DNA of 43,355 nt from Chloroflexota bacterium (GTDB taxonomy: Bacteria > Chloroflexota > Dormibacteria > Dormibacterales > Dormibacteraceae), in the NCBI GenBank assembly GCA_005882115.1, contig VBEG01000047.1, positions 1-43,355 on the forward strand. Direction: 5' to 3'. The notes beneath the pieces are model-generated. The model made no database searches. It was not told the origin of the DNA and saw only the letters and a program-made list of their open reading frames with translations. A program made the position numbers and the translations under genes. Of this stretch, positions 7,762 to 17,454 are shown piece by piece; position 1 is the stretch's first letter; each line of letters opens with the position of its first letter.

Positions 7762-9254
7762 AGGTCGTCCTGAGCCTCGACGAAGGGACGACCGGCGCCA
7801 CCGCGATCGCGGTGGGCATCGACGGTGAGGTACGCGGCAAGGGCTACGAAGAGATCGCTCAGCACTATCCGCGGCCCGGTTGGGTCGAGCACGACGCAAC
7901 AGATATCTGGTCTGCTGTTCAGACAAGCGTGCGTCAGGCGCTCGACGCAGCCGGCGCCAAACCGAGCGACGTGCGCGCCGTGGGCATCACGAACCAGCGC
8001 GAGACGCTTGTGTTGTGGGACAAGGAGACGATGCAGCCAATCTCGCGCGCGATCGTGTGGCAGGACCGCAGGACGGCGGACGAATGCACACGGCTGCGAG
8101 CGGCGGGCCATGAACACCGCGTACGGGAGATCACCGGGCTGGTCCTCGATCCCTACTTCACGGCGACGAAATACGCCTGGGCGCTGAAACACATCGAGGG
8201 AGCGGGAGAAGCGGCCGCCGGCACCGTCGACTCCTGGCTCATCGCGCGCCTCTCCTCGGGTCGCGACCACGTCACGGACGCCTCGAACGCATCGCGCACT
8301 CTGCTGTTCGCCATCAGTAGCGGTGAATGGAGCGACGAGATGGCCGAATTGTTCGGCGTCTCGCTTCGCAACCTGCCGCGCATCGCCGATTCGAGCGGGC
8401 ACATCTCGACCACGGATCCTGATGCGTTTCTCGGCATCCAGGCCCCGATCGCTGGCGTCGCGGGCGACCAGCAGGCGGCGCTGTTCGGTCAGGCCTGCAC
8501 GAAGGACGGCATGGCCAAGAACACGTATGGCACGGGCTCGTTCGTCCTGATGCAGACCGGCAAGCGCCGCGTGGCATCAGGAGCGGGCATGCTGACCACC
8601 GTCGCCTGGCGCCGCGCCGGAGAGCTCAGCTATGCGCTCGAGGGCGCGATCTTCATCACCGGCGCGGCGCTGCAGTGGCTGCGCGACGGGCTAGGGATCA
8701 TCGCGAGCGCCGGCGAAGCCGGCCCCCTTGCAGCCTCGGTTCCGGATGCCGGTGGTGTTTTCCTGGTGCCTGCCTTTGTCGGACTGGGCGCACCACACTG
8801 GGATCCTTACGCACGCGGCACGATCGTGGGCCTGACGCGCGGGAGCGGACGCGCCCAGCTTGTGCGGGCTGCCGTCGAATCGATGGCCTACCAGACCCGC
8901 GACGTCATCGACGCGATGGAAAGAGACACCGGACAGCGGTTGACCGAGCTGCGGGTGGACGGCGGGGCCGCTGTGATGGACGTGCTCTGTCAGCTCCAGG
9001 CCGACCTTCTCGGCATCCCGGTGCGCCGTCCCCGGCAGACCGAGACCACTGCGCTGGGCGCGGCGTTCCTTGCCGGCCTGGGAGCAGGCCTGTGGACAGA
9101 CGCGGACCTCGCCCGCTTGTGGAAGCTGGATCGCGAGTTCGAGCCCACCTTGTCGCGCGACCAGGCCGACGCGTTGCAATCACGCTGGCGCCAAGCCGTC
9201 GAACGCAGCCGTTCCTGGGAGCGACCTGAAGAAGCCCTACCGGATAATCAGTAG
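7749..9254 (+). CDS. glpK: glycerol kinase
   Basis: The product is 501 residues, the usual length of FGGY-family GlpK, which phosphorylates glycerol to glycerol 3-phosphate. Motifs include LSLDEGTTGATAI (most family members have DQGTT, so Gln is replaced by Glu), ITNQRET, WQDRR, TDASNASRTLLF, AGDQQAALFGQ, KNTYGTGSF and GGAAVMDVLCQLQADLLG. ATG 7749 lies in the loop of a repeat hairpin; only about eight residues precede the first conserved residue. An initiation at CTG 7771 just after GGGGAGGAGG is possible but non-standard. A frame extension further upstream would overlap larE and is not family-like. No glycerol facilitator or glpD is present nearby. Confidence 0.92.
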   Translation: MNGEEVVLSLDEGTTGATAIAVGIDGEVRGKGYEEIAQHYPRPGWVEHDATDIWSAVQTSVRQALDAAGAKPSDVRAVGITNQRETLVLWDKETMQPISRAIVWQDRRTADECTRLRAAGHEHRVREITGLVLDPYFTATKYAWALKHIEGAGEAAAGTVDSWLIARLSSGRDHVTDASNASRTLLFAISSGEWSDEMAELFGVSLRNLPRIADSSGHISTTDPDAFLGIQAPIAGVAGDQQAALFGQACTKDGMAKNTYGTGSFVLMQTGKRRVASGAGMLTTVAWRRAGELSYALEGAIFITGAALQWLRDGLGIIASAGEAGPLAASVPDAGGVFLVPAFVGLGAPHWDPYARGTIVGLTRGSGRAQLVRAAVESMAYQTRDVIDAMERDTGQRLTELRVDGGAAVMDVLCQLQADLLGIPVRRPRQTETTALGAAFLAGLGAGLWTDADLARLWKLDREFEPTLSRDQADALQSRWRQAVERSRSWERPEEALPDNQ

Positions 9255-9258
9255 TCCC

Positions 9259-9867
9259 GTGAGCACCGAAGCCGCCTCGCGTCCCGCCCGACACCAGGTC
9301 CTCTACGCTCACCACCTCTGGTTGCAGCAGCGATTTTTCGCCGGCCTGCTCCTCCTGGCGGGCGTCGTCGCGACCGGCATCGCCATTTATCAGGGTCAGC
9401 TCTTCTCCCCGGCATTCGCGGTGTGGCTCGTCTACATTCCGACCGGCATTCTGCTGGGCGGTGCGATCCTCCTGTACCGCTGGCGCAGCAACCTGCGCGT
9501 GCTGGACGACGGCGTGCGAATCTCGAGCATGCTCCAGAACGTGGTCCTCGACTACGACTCGATCAAGTCGGTCAAAGCACTGCCCCTGCGGCAGCATTTT
9601 CAAGACAAGCGAAGCCGAATGATCGCGCCGATCATGAAGCAGCATATCGACAAGCCCGCGGTCTTCATCAAGGTTCGCGGTGACGAGACCGAGCTCGCTC
9701 AGATCAAAAAGCGCCTCGGCATCTTCCGATCGCGGCTGATGTACGACGACACGATCGCCGTCCCAGTCCCGGACGCGGACACCGTTGTCTGGGAGATCAG
9801 CGCGCACCTTCCGGAACGACTTGGACAGAACCAGGGCGGGGCCAGACGACGCAAACGGAAACGGTGA
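9259..9867 (+). CDS. membrane protein with two TM segments and a PH-like domain
   Basis: The product is 202 residues from GTG 9259, five bases after the glpK stop. Two hydrophobic segments lie near residues 23-43 (FFAGLLLLAGVVATGIAIY) and 50-72, followed by a soluble part (about 75-185) with RVLDDGVRISSMLQNVVLDYDSI, reminiscent of bacterial PH-like domains on membrane anchors. The C-terminus is strongly basic (GGARRRKRKR). Function is unknown. The stop overlaps the GTG of the next gene (GTGA), which points to translational coupling with the PMT-like glycosyltransferase. Confidence 0.7.
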   Translation: MSTEAASRPARHQVLYAHHLWLQQRFFAGLLLLAGVVATGIAIYQGQLFSPAFAVWLVYIPTGILLGGAILLYRWRSNLRVLDDGVRISSMLQNVVLDYDSIKSVKALPLRQHFQDKRSRMIAPIMKQHIDKPAVFIKVRGDETELAQIKKRLGIFRSRLMYDDTIAVPVPDADTVVWEISAHLPERLGQNQGGARRRKRKR

Positions 9868-11534
9868 TCCGGCCCGCGGGCGGCGAACCGCAGGACGCGC
9901 CGGTGATCCCGAAAAAGGCGACGGCGTATTTCGACCGCGTCGACCTGATCGCCATCCTCGCGCTGACAGTGGTCGCGTTCGTCATTCGCTTCTTCAGCCC
10001 GATCCTGCCGGACTTCTTCCTCCATCCGTTCCAGGGGCCACTGGTAACCGACTGCGTGTCCCGCACGCCGGTCGATCCGCAGGGCGACCTCGGCACGATC
10101 TGCGGCCTCGCGTATCCGTTCAACCGCGGCTCTCCCGACATCAACGGCCAGCTCTCGCCGCCCAACGGACAGGTCTTTGACGAGGTCTATTTCCCCGTCG
10201 ACGCCTACGACGACGTCAAGGGCATCGAACAGTGCAAGCCGACCACCGTGCTCTGCAAGTTCAACTACTTCGACCCGGAACCGCCGCTGAGCAAGGAGAT
10301 CATCGCCGCCGGCGAGCTTGGTTACGGCTGGTACCGAGCGCATTTCCAGGGCGCGACGGGCGATTACATCGACCTCGGTTTCAACACCTTCGGATGGCGA
10401 ATCGCCGCATGCATCTTCGGCACCCTTTGCATCCCGATGATGTATCTCTTCGCCCGGCGCTTGTGGCCGAATCGCCTCTTTGCCATCGCCGCGGCCACCC
10501 TCGCATGTTTCGACGGGATGTTCTTCATCCAATCGCGAATCGGGATGATCGACATCTTCCCGATCTTCTTCATCCTCGCGGCGTACTTCCTGTTCCTCGT
10601 CCACATGCAGAGCAGGTCATCCAGCTTGTCACTGCTTTCACTGGTCGCGCTGGGCACAGTGCTCGGCATCGGCATCGCGTCGAAATGGATCGTGCTCGGT
10701 GCCTGGGCGTCGATCGTGTTCTTTCTGGTCGTCAGGCTCGCGCTGCATGCGTTCAAGATCGACTGGGGCCCGCCACTGTTCACATCCTCAGGCTGGTTCT
10801 TGCCGCGCTATATGGCCGTTGGACTCCTCGCGCTGGTGGTGGTCCCGCTGGGCATTTACCTCCTCTCCTGGTACCCGTTCTTCGCTCGCGGGCAGTTTCA
10901 CAACCTCACCGACCTGATCAACTACCAGCTCGAATCCTTCAACTACCACAAGAACCTGGTCGCGACGCATCCGTACGGATCGCCCGCGTGGTCCTGGCCG
11001 TTTCTCGCCCGGCCGGTGCTGTACTACGCGCAGTACGACGGACTTGGCAATGACGTCTTCACAGGTCAGGTCCTGTGGGCGCGGATCTCCGACCTCGGCA
11101 ATCCCTGGATCTGGTGGACGAGCCTCCCCTGCGTCGCCGCGCTGCCGTACTTCATCGTCCGGCATCGCAGCTTTCCGGCGGCGGTGATCCTGCTCGGATT
11201 CGTCACCCAGTACGCGCCGTGGTTTCCGATCACGCGCGTGTTGTTCATGTACCACATGTTCGGCGGGCTCATCTTCATGGTCCTCGCCCTGGCCTTCGTG
11301 CTCTCGTACCTGGCATCCAAGCTGCGCCCTCCGAACCGGGAGGCACTGGTCGCGGTGCATCTCGCGACGGCGGTCTTCTTCTTCGGCTACTTCTATCCGG
11401 TCTGGACCGCGGTACCGATCTCGAGCTCAGCCTGGTTCGAAGGCTCCGGCACACCGCCCTGGGGGCCGAAGATGTGGCTTGTCAACTGCCGCGACTTGCC
11501 CGCGTCGCAGCCGCAGATCTTCTGTTGGAACTAA
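9864..11534 (+). CDS. PMT/GT39-like membrane glycosyltransferase
   Basis: The product is 556 residues from GTG 9864, overlapping the previous stop. It is a polytopic membrane protein. After the first TM (about 27-45) comes a loop with VFDEVYFPVDAY, carrying the Asp-Glu pair of protein O-mannosyltransferases, and PPLSKEIIAAGELGYGW, equivalent to the PMT PPLGK-type motif. Many TM segments follow, with FFIQSRIGMIDIFPIFF and the C-terminal MYHMFGGLIFMV. Family knowledge suggests sugar transfer from a polyprenyl-phosphate donor to secreted proteins or lipids outside the membrane. Four Cys in the first loop may form disulfides. It is probably in one operon with both neighbours. Confidence 0.8.
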   Translation: MIRPAGGEPQDAPVIPKKATAYFDRVDLIAILALTVVAFVIRFFSPILPDFFLHPFQGPLVTDCVSRTPVDPQGDLGTICGLAYPFNRGSPDINGQLSPPNGQVFDEVYFPVDAYDDVKGIEQCKPTTVLCKFNYFDPEPPLSKEIIAAGELGYGWYRAHFQGATGDYIDLGFNTFGWRIAACIFGTLCIPMMYLFARRLWPNRLFAIAAATLACFDGMFFIQSRIGMIDIFPIFFILAAYFLFLVHMQSRSSSLSLLSLVALGTVLGIGIASKWIVLGAWASIVFFLVVRLALHAFKIDWGPPLFTSSGWFLPRYMAVGLLALVVVPLGIYLLSWYPFFARGQFHNLTDLINYQLESFNYHKNLVATHPYGSPAWSWPFLARPVLYYAQYDGLGNDVFTGQVLWARISDLGNPWIWWTSLPCVAALPYFIVRHRSFPAAVILLGFVTQYAPWFPITRVLFMYHMFGGLIFMVLALAFVLSYLASKLRPPNREALVAVHLATAVFFFGYFYPVWTAVPISSSAWFEGSGTPPWGPKMWLVNCRDLPASQPQIFCWN

Positions 11535-13474
11535 TAGCCGGCCTTTTCCTCGCCGCGAGCGCGGTCGCGGGGTTCGGCATCACCTATCTCTCAGGCGTCG
11601 CCTTCACCCTCGAAGAGCGAATCGTGTTCGGTGCGGTGCTTGGCGCGATGACGGTCGCGCTCACGACGTTCGTCCCTGCCTTGCTGATCAGGGACTTGAC
11701 GCTCATCACCGTCTTGCTCGGGCTGGCCGTCGCTCTTGGAGCGGGCGCGCTAGGGTTGCTTCGCGGGCGCTCGGTGCTCAGCCGCGACTGGAAGGACTTG
11801 CGCGCTCGTTGGCTGTCACCTCCTCTTAAGCCGGGCCATCCCTGGCCGCTCGCCGCCGTGTTTCTCATTTGCGCGGCGTGGACCATGCATTTCCTGCACC
11901 AGGCCTATGTCTATACGCCAGACGGTCTGTACGCCGGTTACGGCAATATCTGGGGCGACTGGGCCGCGCACCTCACTTACGCGGGCTCGTTTGCGTTCGG
12001 ACACAACTTTCCGCCCGAGTTTCCAGTCGACCCCGGACATCACCTCGGCTATCCGTTCATGGTCGACTTTCTCGCGGCCGACCTCGTTCCCCTGCGCCTG
12101 TCCCTCACCGAAACCCTGACCGCGACGAGCGGCATGCTTGGGTTGGCCTTTCCCGCGGTCCTGTACCTGGCGGCACTGAGGTTCACTGGTGGGCGCGCCG
12201 CGGCCGCGATCGCGGTCTTCCTTTTCCTGCTGAGTGGCGGACTCGGTTTCATCTACCTGGGCGACGACCTTCGGCGCTTCGGTCTGAGTGCGCTCACCCA
12301 TCTGCCGCGCGAATACACGCTCAACCGCGACGTCAACCTCCAGTGGCTCAACCCGGTGCTTGCGTACCTGGTTCCTCAACGTTCGACCGTGTTTGGGTTC
12401 AGCCTCGTTTTGATCGTGCTCGTAACGCTCTGGATCGCATTGCACGAAAGGCTGGGCTGGCGTTCGTTTCTCTTTGCGGGGCTCGTTACCGGAGTCATGC
12501 CAATCTTCCAAGTCCACGCATACGGCACAGTGGTCGCGCTGCCCGCGTTCTGGGCGCTTTTCAACCGCAGGCCTGATTGGGTTGCCTATTTCGTGCCCGC
12601 GCTCCTTGTCGGCGTGCCGATCCTCATCTGGATGTGGCCTCCGGACAACACGAGCGTCTGCGGCGCTATGCCTTCGATCTATGGCTTCTGCATCGAGCCG
12701 GGTTGGTTGTCCTCGGGCAACCTGCTGACCGACGGGCCGGGCGCGTTCGGGGCGAAGTGGCTCTGGTTCTGGATCTGGAACACCTCGCTGCTCTTGCCGA
12801 TCCTCCTGGTCGCCCAGCTGGTGCTCCGATCGTTCCCAACCGCATTCCCGACCTGGTTCGCGCCGATGTGGCTCTGGTTTGTCGTTCCGAACCTTGTCGT
12901 GCTCCAGCCGTGGGTTTGGGACAACACCAAGTTCTTCATTTTCTGGGCGCTGCTTGGCAGCGTGCTCGTGGGAGCGCTGCTTGCCGCAATGCTGAAGCGC
13001 GGTCCGCTGACCGCCGTTCTCGCCGTCGCCGTGATGGTTGTGTTGGGCCTTTCGGGCGGGCTTGATCTCGCACGCGCGTCGGACTTCAAGGTAAGTGCCA
13101 ATCAGTTCACCGACGCGGGCGGACTCAAGGTCGCGGATTGGGTGCGCAACCACACCAGCCCGACCGCCTTGTTCGCCGTCGCGGACGATCACAACAGCCC
13201 GATTCCCACCCTGGCGGGGCGGCGTGAGCTGATCGGCTACTCCGGGTGGTTGTGGACGTATGGCCTCGCCGATTACGTTCGGAAGGGCGCCGACGACAAA
13301 CTCATCCTCGGCGGCGATTCGTCGACGCCGGCGCTTATACGCAAGTATCACGTCGACTACGTGATGATCGGTCCCCAGGAGGTGCCACTCGGCGGCAGCC
13401 GTGCGTACTGGGAGCAGCACGCCACGCTCGTCTACAACGACGGCGAGTACGCCGTGTACCGGGTCAGCGGCTAG
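11525..13474 (+). CDS. polytopic membrane protein, GT-C-like
   Basis: The product is 649 residues from TTG 11525, overlapping the end of the PMT-like gene by 10 nt. Upstream sequence in this frame is antisense-type noise, so a longer start is rejected; there is no good Shine-Dalgarno site. About 13 hydrophobic segments are visible. An early periplasmic loop carries YGNIWGDWAAHLTYAGSFA and DPGHHLGYPFMVDFLAADL, with acidic residues placed as in GT-C glycosyltransferases. A soluble C-terminal part of about 120 residues contains VADWVRNHTSPTALFAVADD and DYVMIGPQEVPL, as in proteins of the Chlor_Arch_YYY/DUF2298 kind. Sugar substrate is unknown. The stop overlaps that of the convergent DUF1003 gene in CTAG. 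Confidence 0.7.
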   Translation: MELIAGLFLAASAVAGFGITYLSGVAFTLEERIVFGAVLGAMTVALTTFVPALLIRDLTLITVLLGLAVALGAGALGLLRGRSVLSRDWKDLRARWLSPPLKPGHPWPLAAVFLICAAWTMHFLHQAYVYTPDGLYAGYGNIWGDWAAHLTYAGSFAFGHNFPPEFPVDPGHHLGYPFMVDFLAADLVPLRLSLTETLTATSGMLGLAFPAVLYLAALRFTGGRAAAAIAVFLFLLSGGLGFIYLGDDLRRFGLSALTHLPREYTLNRDVNLQWLNPVLAYLVPQRSTVFGFSLVLIVLVTLWIALHERLGWRSFLFAGLVTGVMPIFQVHAYGTVVALPAFWALFNRRPDWVAYFVPALLVGVPILIWMWPPDNTSVCGAMPSIYGFCIEPGWLSSGNLLTDGPGAFGAKWLWFWIWNTSLLLPILLVAQLVLRSFPTAFPTWFAPMWLWFVVPNLVVLQPWVWDNTKFFIFWALLGSVLVGALLAAMLKRGPLTAVLAVAVMVVLGLSGGLDLARASDFKVSANQFTDAGGLKVADWVRNHTSPTALFAVADDHNSPIPTLAGRRELIGYSGWLWTYGLADYVRKGADDKLILGGDSSTPALIRKYHVDYVMIGPQEVPLGGSRAYWEQHATLVYNDGEYAVYRVSG

Positions 13475-14049
13475 GGAGCCGGGACGCTGATCGGCGGGCG
13501 TTCTGACCCGGCGGCCTGCCCAGAGGGCGCCTGGTTTCGCGCTTCGATCACATCCTCGAGCCGGCGCGCCAGCCGCTTCATCTCGCGATCGCCGCGGTCG
13601 AGGCGGTTGACGATCTGCAGCAGGATCTCGTCCTGGTGCATCAGGTGGTTCATCAACGCCTTCAGTTCTTCCTCGGCCTTGACGTTGAGCTCGTAGTCCT
13701 GCTGCGCGCGTAGGCGGTCACGGTCGGCGATGCGGTTGAGGGCCATCAGGACCACTGAAACCCAAAGCGCGGCCTCGAGGCTGACGATGAAGTTCAAGAA
13801 TTGAAACGGGTACCTGTCCCACGGATGGAGCAGGTTCACGACGTTAAGGCCGACCCACACAACCATCATCCCGATCTGGACCAGAACGAACACCCAGCTG
13901 CCGACCAGGCGTGCGAAGTCGTCTGCGACGCGGTCGGCGAAGGTGCGGCGGCGCTCGATCTCGCGGTTGAGATCGCGGACCGGTGGATGGTCGTGCTGAT
14001 GCTTGATCAGGTCGCGCGCGATGTCTTCGATTTCTCGGGCGATCGACAT
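13471..14049 (-). CDS. DUF1003 family membrane protein
   Basis: The product is 192 residues. Two TM segments lie near residues 51-71 and 84-104, separated by the family signature (H)PWDRYPFQFLNFIVSLEA, and followed by NRIADRDRLRAQQDYELNVKAEEE, the DUF1003 hallmark. The C-terminus is a charged helix and a Pro-rich tail. Function is not established. ATG 14049 follows AAAGGAAAAG. The gene lies 102 bp downstream of dnaE2 in the same direction and may receive read-through from the SOS operon. Confidence 0.88.
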   Translation of the reverse strand: MSIAREIEDIARDLIKHQHDHPPVRDLNREIERRRTFADRVADDFARLVGSWVFVLVQIGMMVVWVGLNVVNLLHPWDRYPFQFLNFIVSLEAALWVSVVLMALNRIADRDRLRAQQDYELNVKAEEELKALMNHLMHQDEILLQIVNRLDRGDREMKRLARRLEDVIEARNQAPSGQAAGSERPPISVPAP

Positions 14050-14151
14050 TTTTTCGGGTGCTTTTCCTTTGGGTTGCTGCGACGAAGATTGGCTGTAACT
14101 CCATAGCTTGGCGCAAAAGGCCCCGGTTCGGCTACGGAAAGTAAGGACTTG

Positions 14152-17100
14152 TCATCGGTAGTCGTGGGAGCGCTGGGCGGGACGCGGTGCGCCTTCGAGG
14201 GCCTGAATGTGGCTGGCCAGGACCGAGTGCACGCCGTCCTGGCGCTGCATCACGCCGTCGATGATCAGGATCGGCTGGCGGTTGGCGACCTGGCGGTAGC
14301 GGTCGTAGACGTCGGGCTTGATCGTCACGTTGACCTGGCCGAACTCGTCTTCGAGGGTGAAGAACCGGATCTTCTTCGCCGTCGAAGGAGCTTGCCGGGT
14401 GATGACCAGCCCGGCGACACGGACCTGTTTGTTGTTGGCGATCGCTGGGAGTTTGTTGCTCTCGAGGGCGCCCATCGCGGCCAGGCGATCGCGGCAGAAG
14501 TGGATCAGGTGGTGGCCCGTCGAGAGGTCGGAGATCCGGTACTCGAGCTGGTTGGCGTCGAAGTCGTCAACATCGGGAAGGGAAGGGGCGGTTCCGTTGA
14601 GCCTGAGCTCGGACTGCTTGTCGATGCCCCGACGCAGGCCCTTGCCATGCCACCGCTCCTGCCAGCCCCAGAGCAGCTCGCGCCGCGGCTGGCCGAGAGC
14701 ATCGAAGGCGCCGACCATGACCAGGTTGCGGACTGCGCGAGGGCCGATGGGTCCGCCGCGCATGCGGTTGATGAAATCGTCGAACGATAGATATGGGCCG
14801 CCTCGATCGCGGTCTTCAACGATTGCCTTGCGGCCCTCTTCGCCGAGGTCACGGACATAGTTGAGACCGATGCGCATCGCGTACCTCGCCTTAACAGGCA
14901 GGGTTGACTCGGTGAGTACGCTGGATTCGGTTGGCAGGCGGGGGAGGGGCCTGGAACCAAAGGGAGGGCCCCCGGCGAGTTGTGGGGTTGCCGAAGCGCT
15001 GCCCGATCCCCCGCGAGTGCCGGCAGATGCTGGATACATGTCTCGCTGTATGCCGCGAGTGCCGGCAGTCGCGGGAAATTGACCCGGTGCGACCTCAGGC
15101 AACGCCTCGGGCAGGCAGCGGATGTCGGATAGGTTGATGTCGACAGGCAGCGCCTTCAAACCGTGGCGTTTCAGGTCCTCCACCAGCACGCTTGGGTGGT
15201 AGAAGCCCATCGGCTGGTTGTTCAGCAGTCCGCACCCAAACTCGACCGGGTGGTGCAGCTTCATCCACGCGGTCTCGTAAGACGTGCGGGCGAACGCCGC
15301 CGCATGAGAACGGCAGAATCCGTAAACCGCAAATCCCTGCACCGCCGCGAAAAGCTGGTCGGCTACCTCGCGCGGCACCTCGTTGGCGAGGCAGCCGCCG
15401 ATGAACTCGTCTTCCAGGGATGACATCTCGACCCGATTGAGGTGGCGGGTCATGGCGCGCCGAAAGCCGTCCGCGCGTCCCGGCTTCATGCCGGCGACGT
15501 ACATCGCGATCTCGATGATCTGCTCCTGGTAGAGGATCACGCCAAGCGTGTCCTTGAGGATCGGCTCGAGGAGCGGGTGCGCGTACGTGACCTCCTCGCG
15601 TCCCTGCTTGCGGCGGATGTACGGATGCACGGCGTTGCCCTGGATCGGTCCTGGCCGGATGATCGCCACCTCGACGACGAGGTCGTTGAACGTCTTCGGC
15701 CGAGTGCGGGGCAGCGTCTGCATCTGCGCCCGCGACTCGATCTGGAACACGCCGATGGTGTCGGCCTCGCCGCACATCTCGAAGACGGCCGGGTCGTTCA
15801 GAGGCAGCTGGTCGAGGTCGGGCCTGGTCCCTGTCGTGTCCTTGATCAGCTCGAGGGCCTCCGCGACCACCGACAGAGTGCGCAGCCCGAGCATGTCCAT
15901 CTTGATCAGGCCCAGGTCTTCGACGTCGTCCTTGTTGAACTGGACGACGCGGCGCCCTTCCATCGTCGCGGGCTCGACCGGCGCGATGTCGACCAGTGGC
16001 TCGCCGGTGACGAGCATGCCGCCGTTGTGGATCGAGAGGTGGCGGGGAAACTCGATGACCTCGCGGCACAGCTCGAGGAACTGCTGCCAGCTCTGAGGCC
16101 GCATATCGGGTGGCGGCACCGCACCAGTCATCGAGTCCTCGACGTCTTCGGTAAACCAGCGGTCTACACCTTTGGCCAGGCGGTCGAGCAGCTCGGCCGA
16201 AAAGCCAAGCGCTTTGCCGACCTGGCGGATCGCCATCCGCGGCTGGAAGGTGACGATGTTGCAGACCATCCCGGTCCGCTCCCAGCCGTACTTCTCGTAG
16301 ATGTACTGGATGACCTGCTCGCGATGCTCGGTCGAGAAATCGATGTCGATGTCGGGTGTGCTGGTCATCTCTTCGTGCAGGAAGCGCTCGAAGAGCAGGT
16401 TGTGCTCGATGGGGTCGACCCGCGTGATGCCGAGCACGTAAGCGACGATCGAGTCGGCGGCGGAACCTCGGCCCTGTCCCGGCACCCCGTGCTCGCGGGC
16501 AAAGCGCATGAGGTCCCAGTTGATGAGGAAGAACTCGGCCAGGCCGGTCTTCTCGATCACCTCCAGCTCGCGCTGCAAACGCTGGGCGACCGCGGGGGTG
16601 ATCGGCCGGTAGCGGTCGCGGACGCCTTCGAAGCAGAGCTTGTAGAGAAACGAGAACGGGGTCTCGCCGGCTGGGACCGGGTAGCCGGGGAACCTGACCT
16701 TGCGGAAGTCGAGGTCGACATCGCACTCCTGGGCGATCTCCCATGGCGTGGCGAGCGCTTCGGCGTGGCCATGGAAGTGCGGTCGCAGGTCCGCGCCGCC
16801 CTTGAGGTGGTGCTCCGAGTTGGGGAGGAGGTGAGCCCTCGCCTCATCGAGTGTCGCCCGGTGGCGGATCGCGACCAGGACGTCGTGGAGACGGCGCCGC
16901 TCCGCGACGTGGTAATGGACCTCGTTGGTGGCGGCGACCCCAGCGCCGCACCGCCGCGCCATCGCGGCTCGACCTTCGAGCACCCACTCGTCCTCTGGCC
17001 GCCTGTGATGGTGCAGCTCGCTGAAGACGTTCTCTTTGCCCAGGGCGCCCTGCAGCTCGCGCATTCTCTGTTCGCGGTCGGTGGGGCTGAGATAGAAGAG

Positions 17101-17454
17101 CTCGCCGCGATGCTCGGCCACCGTGTCCAGGGTCGTGCGCGCGTCGCCCTTGGGCTGGTCGGCGTGGGCGAGGGTGAGAAGGCGGCACAGGTTGGAGTAG
17201 CCGCGCAGGTTGCGCGCGATGAGGATCAGCTCCTCGCCGTCGACCTCAAGAGAGGCGCCGATGATCGGCTTGACGCCCAGCTTACGGCACGCCTGCAGGT
17301 GGCGGACCGCTCCATACACACCGCCACGGTCGGTGATGGCGAGCGCCGGCATCTCGAGCTCGGCGGCCCGCATCGCCAGCTCATAGGGATGCGAGCCGCC
17401 ATCCAGGAACGAGAAGTTGGAGTGGCTGTGGAGCTCGACATACGGCGCCGGCAT
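14152..17454 (-). CDS. dnaE2: error-prone DNA polymerase III alpha subunit DnaE2
   Basis: The product is 1100 residues, the usual DnaE2 length. The N-terminal PHP domain begins YVELHSHSNFSFLDGGSHP; the polymerase active-site region contains STPDIDIDFSTEHREQ near residue 370; the C-terminal OB-fold region has QVNVTIKPDVYDRYRQV. With ImuA and ImuB it performs mutagenic translesion synthesis in the SOS response. ATG 17454 overlaps the preceding stop (ATGA). An insertion of roughly 55-60 residues, rich in Gly, Ser, Pro and Thr and containing a duplicated 16-bp element, separates VDINLSDIRC from YAMRIGLNYVRDLGEEG (about 14884-15100), where relatives have a short linker. The reading frame stays open. 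Confidence 0.95.
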   Translation of the reverse strand: MPAPYVELHSHSNFSFLDGGSHPYELAMRAAELEMPALAITDRGGVYGAVRHLQACRKLGVKPIIGASLEVDGEELILIARNLRGYSNLCRLLTLAHADQPKGDARTTLDTVAEHRGELFYLSPTDREQRMRELQGALGKENVFSELHHHRRPEDEWVLEGRAAMARRCGAGVAATNEVHYHVAERRRLHDVLVAIRHRATLDEARAHLLPNSEHHLKGGADLRPHFHGHAEALATPWEIAQECDVDLDFRKVRFPGYPVPAGETPFSFLYKLCFEGVRDRYRPITPAVAQRLQRELEVIEKTGLAEFFLINWDLMRFAREHGVPGQGRGSAADSIVAYVLGITRVDPIEHNLLFERFLHEEMTSTPDIDIDFSTEHREQVIQYIYEKYGWERTGMVCNIVTFQPRMAIRQVGKALGFSAELLDRLAKGVDRWFTEDVEDSMTGAVPPPDMRPQSWQQFLELCREVIEFPRHLSIHNGGMLVTGEPLVDIAPVEPATMEGRRVVQFNKDDVEDLGLIKMDMLGLRTLSVVAEALELIKDTTGTRPDLDQLPLNDPAVFEMCGEADTIGVFQIESRAQMQTLPRTRPKTFNDLVVEVAIIRPGPIQGNAVHPYIRRKQGREEVTYAHPLLEPILKDTLGVILYQEQIIEIAMYVAGMKPGRADGFRRAMTRHLNRVEMSSLEDEFIGGCLANEVPREVADQLFAAVQGFAVYGFCRSHAAAFARTSYETAWMKLHHPVEFGCGLLNNQPMGFYHPSVLVEDLKRHGLKALPVDINLSDIRCLPEALPEVAPGQFPATAGTRGIQRDMYPASAGTRGGSGSASATPQLAGGPPFGSRPLPRLPTESSVLTESTLPVKARYAMRIGLNYVRDLGEEGRKAIVEDRDRGGPYLSFDDFINRMRGGPIGPRAVRNLVMVGAFDALGQPRRELLWGWQERWHGKGLRRGIDKQSELRLNGTAPSLPDVDDFDANQLEYRISDLSTGHHLIHFCRDRLAAMGALESNKLPAIANNKQVRVAGLVITRQAPSTAKKIRFFTLEDEFGQVNVTIKPDVYDRYRQVANRQPILIIDGVMQRQDGVHSVLASHIQALEGAPRPAQRSHDYR
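14884..15100 (-). repeat. repeat-containing in-frame insertion in dnaE2
   Basis: The element CCGCGAGTGCCGGCAG occurs twice, near 15011-15026 and 15053-15068, with further GC-rich near-palindromes (GGGCCCCCGG near 14967). The encoded segment contains PATAGTRG and PASAGTRGG, which repeat each other. It resembles an intergenic palindromic repeat that inserted into the coding region without breaking the frame. The exact borders are estimated from where DnaE2 similarity resumes. Confidence 0.5.

Noticed and set aside
11075-11524. N-terminal extension of the 11525-13474 membrane protein
   Set aside because: The extension is Arg-rich, has no TM pattern and overlaps the well-supported PMT-like gene in another frame.
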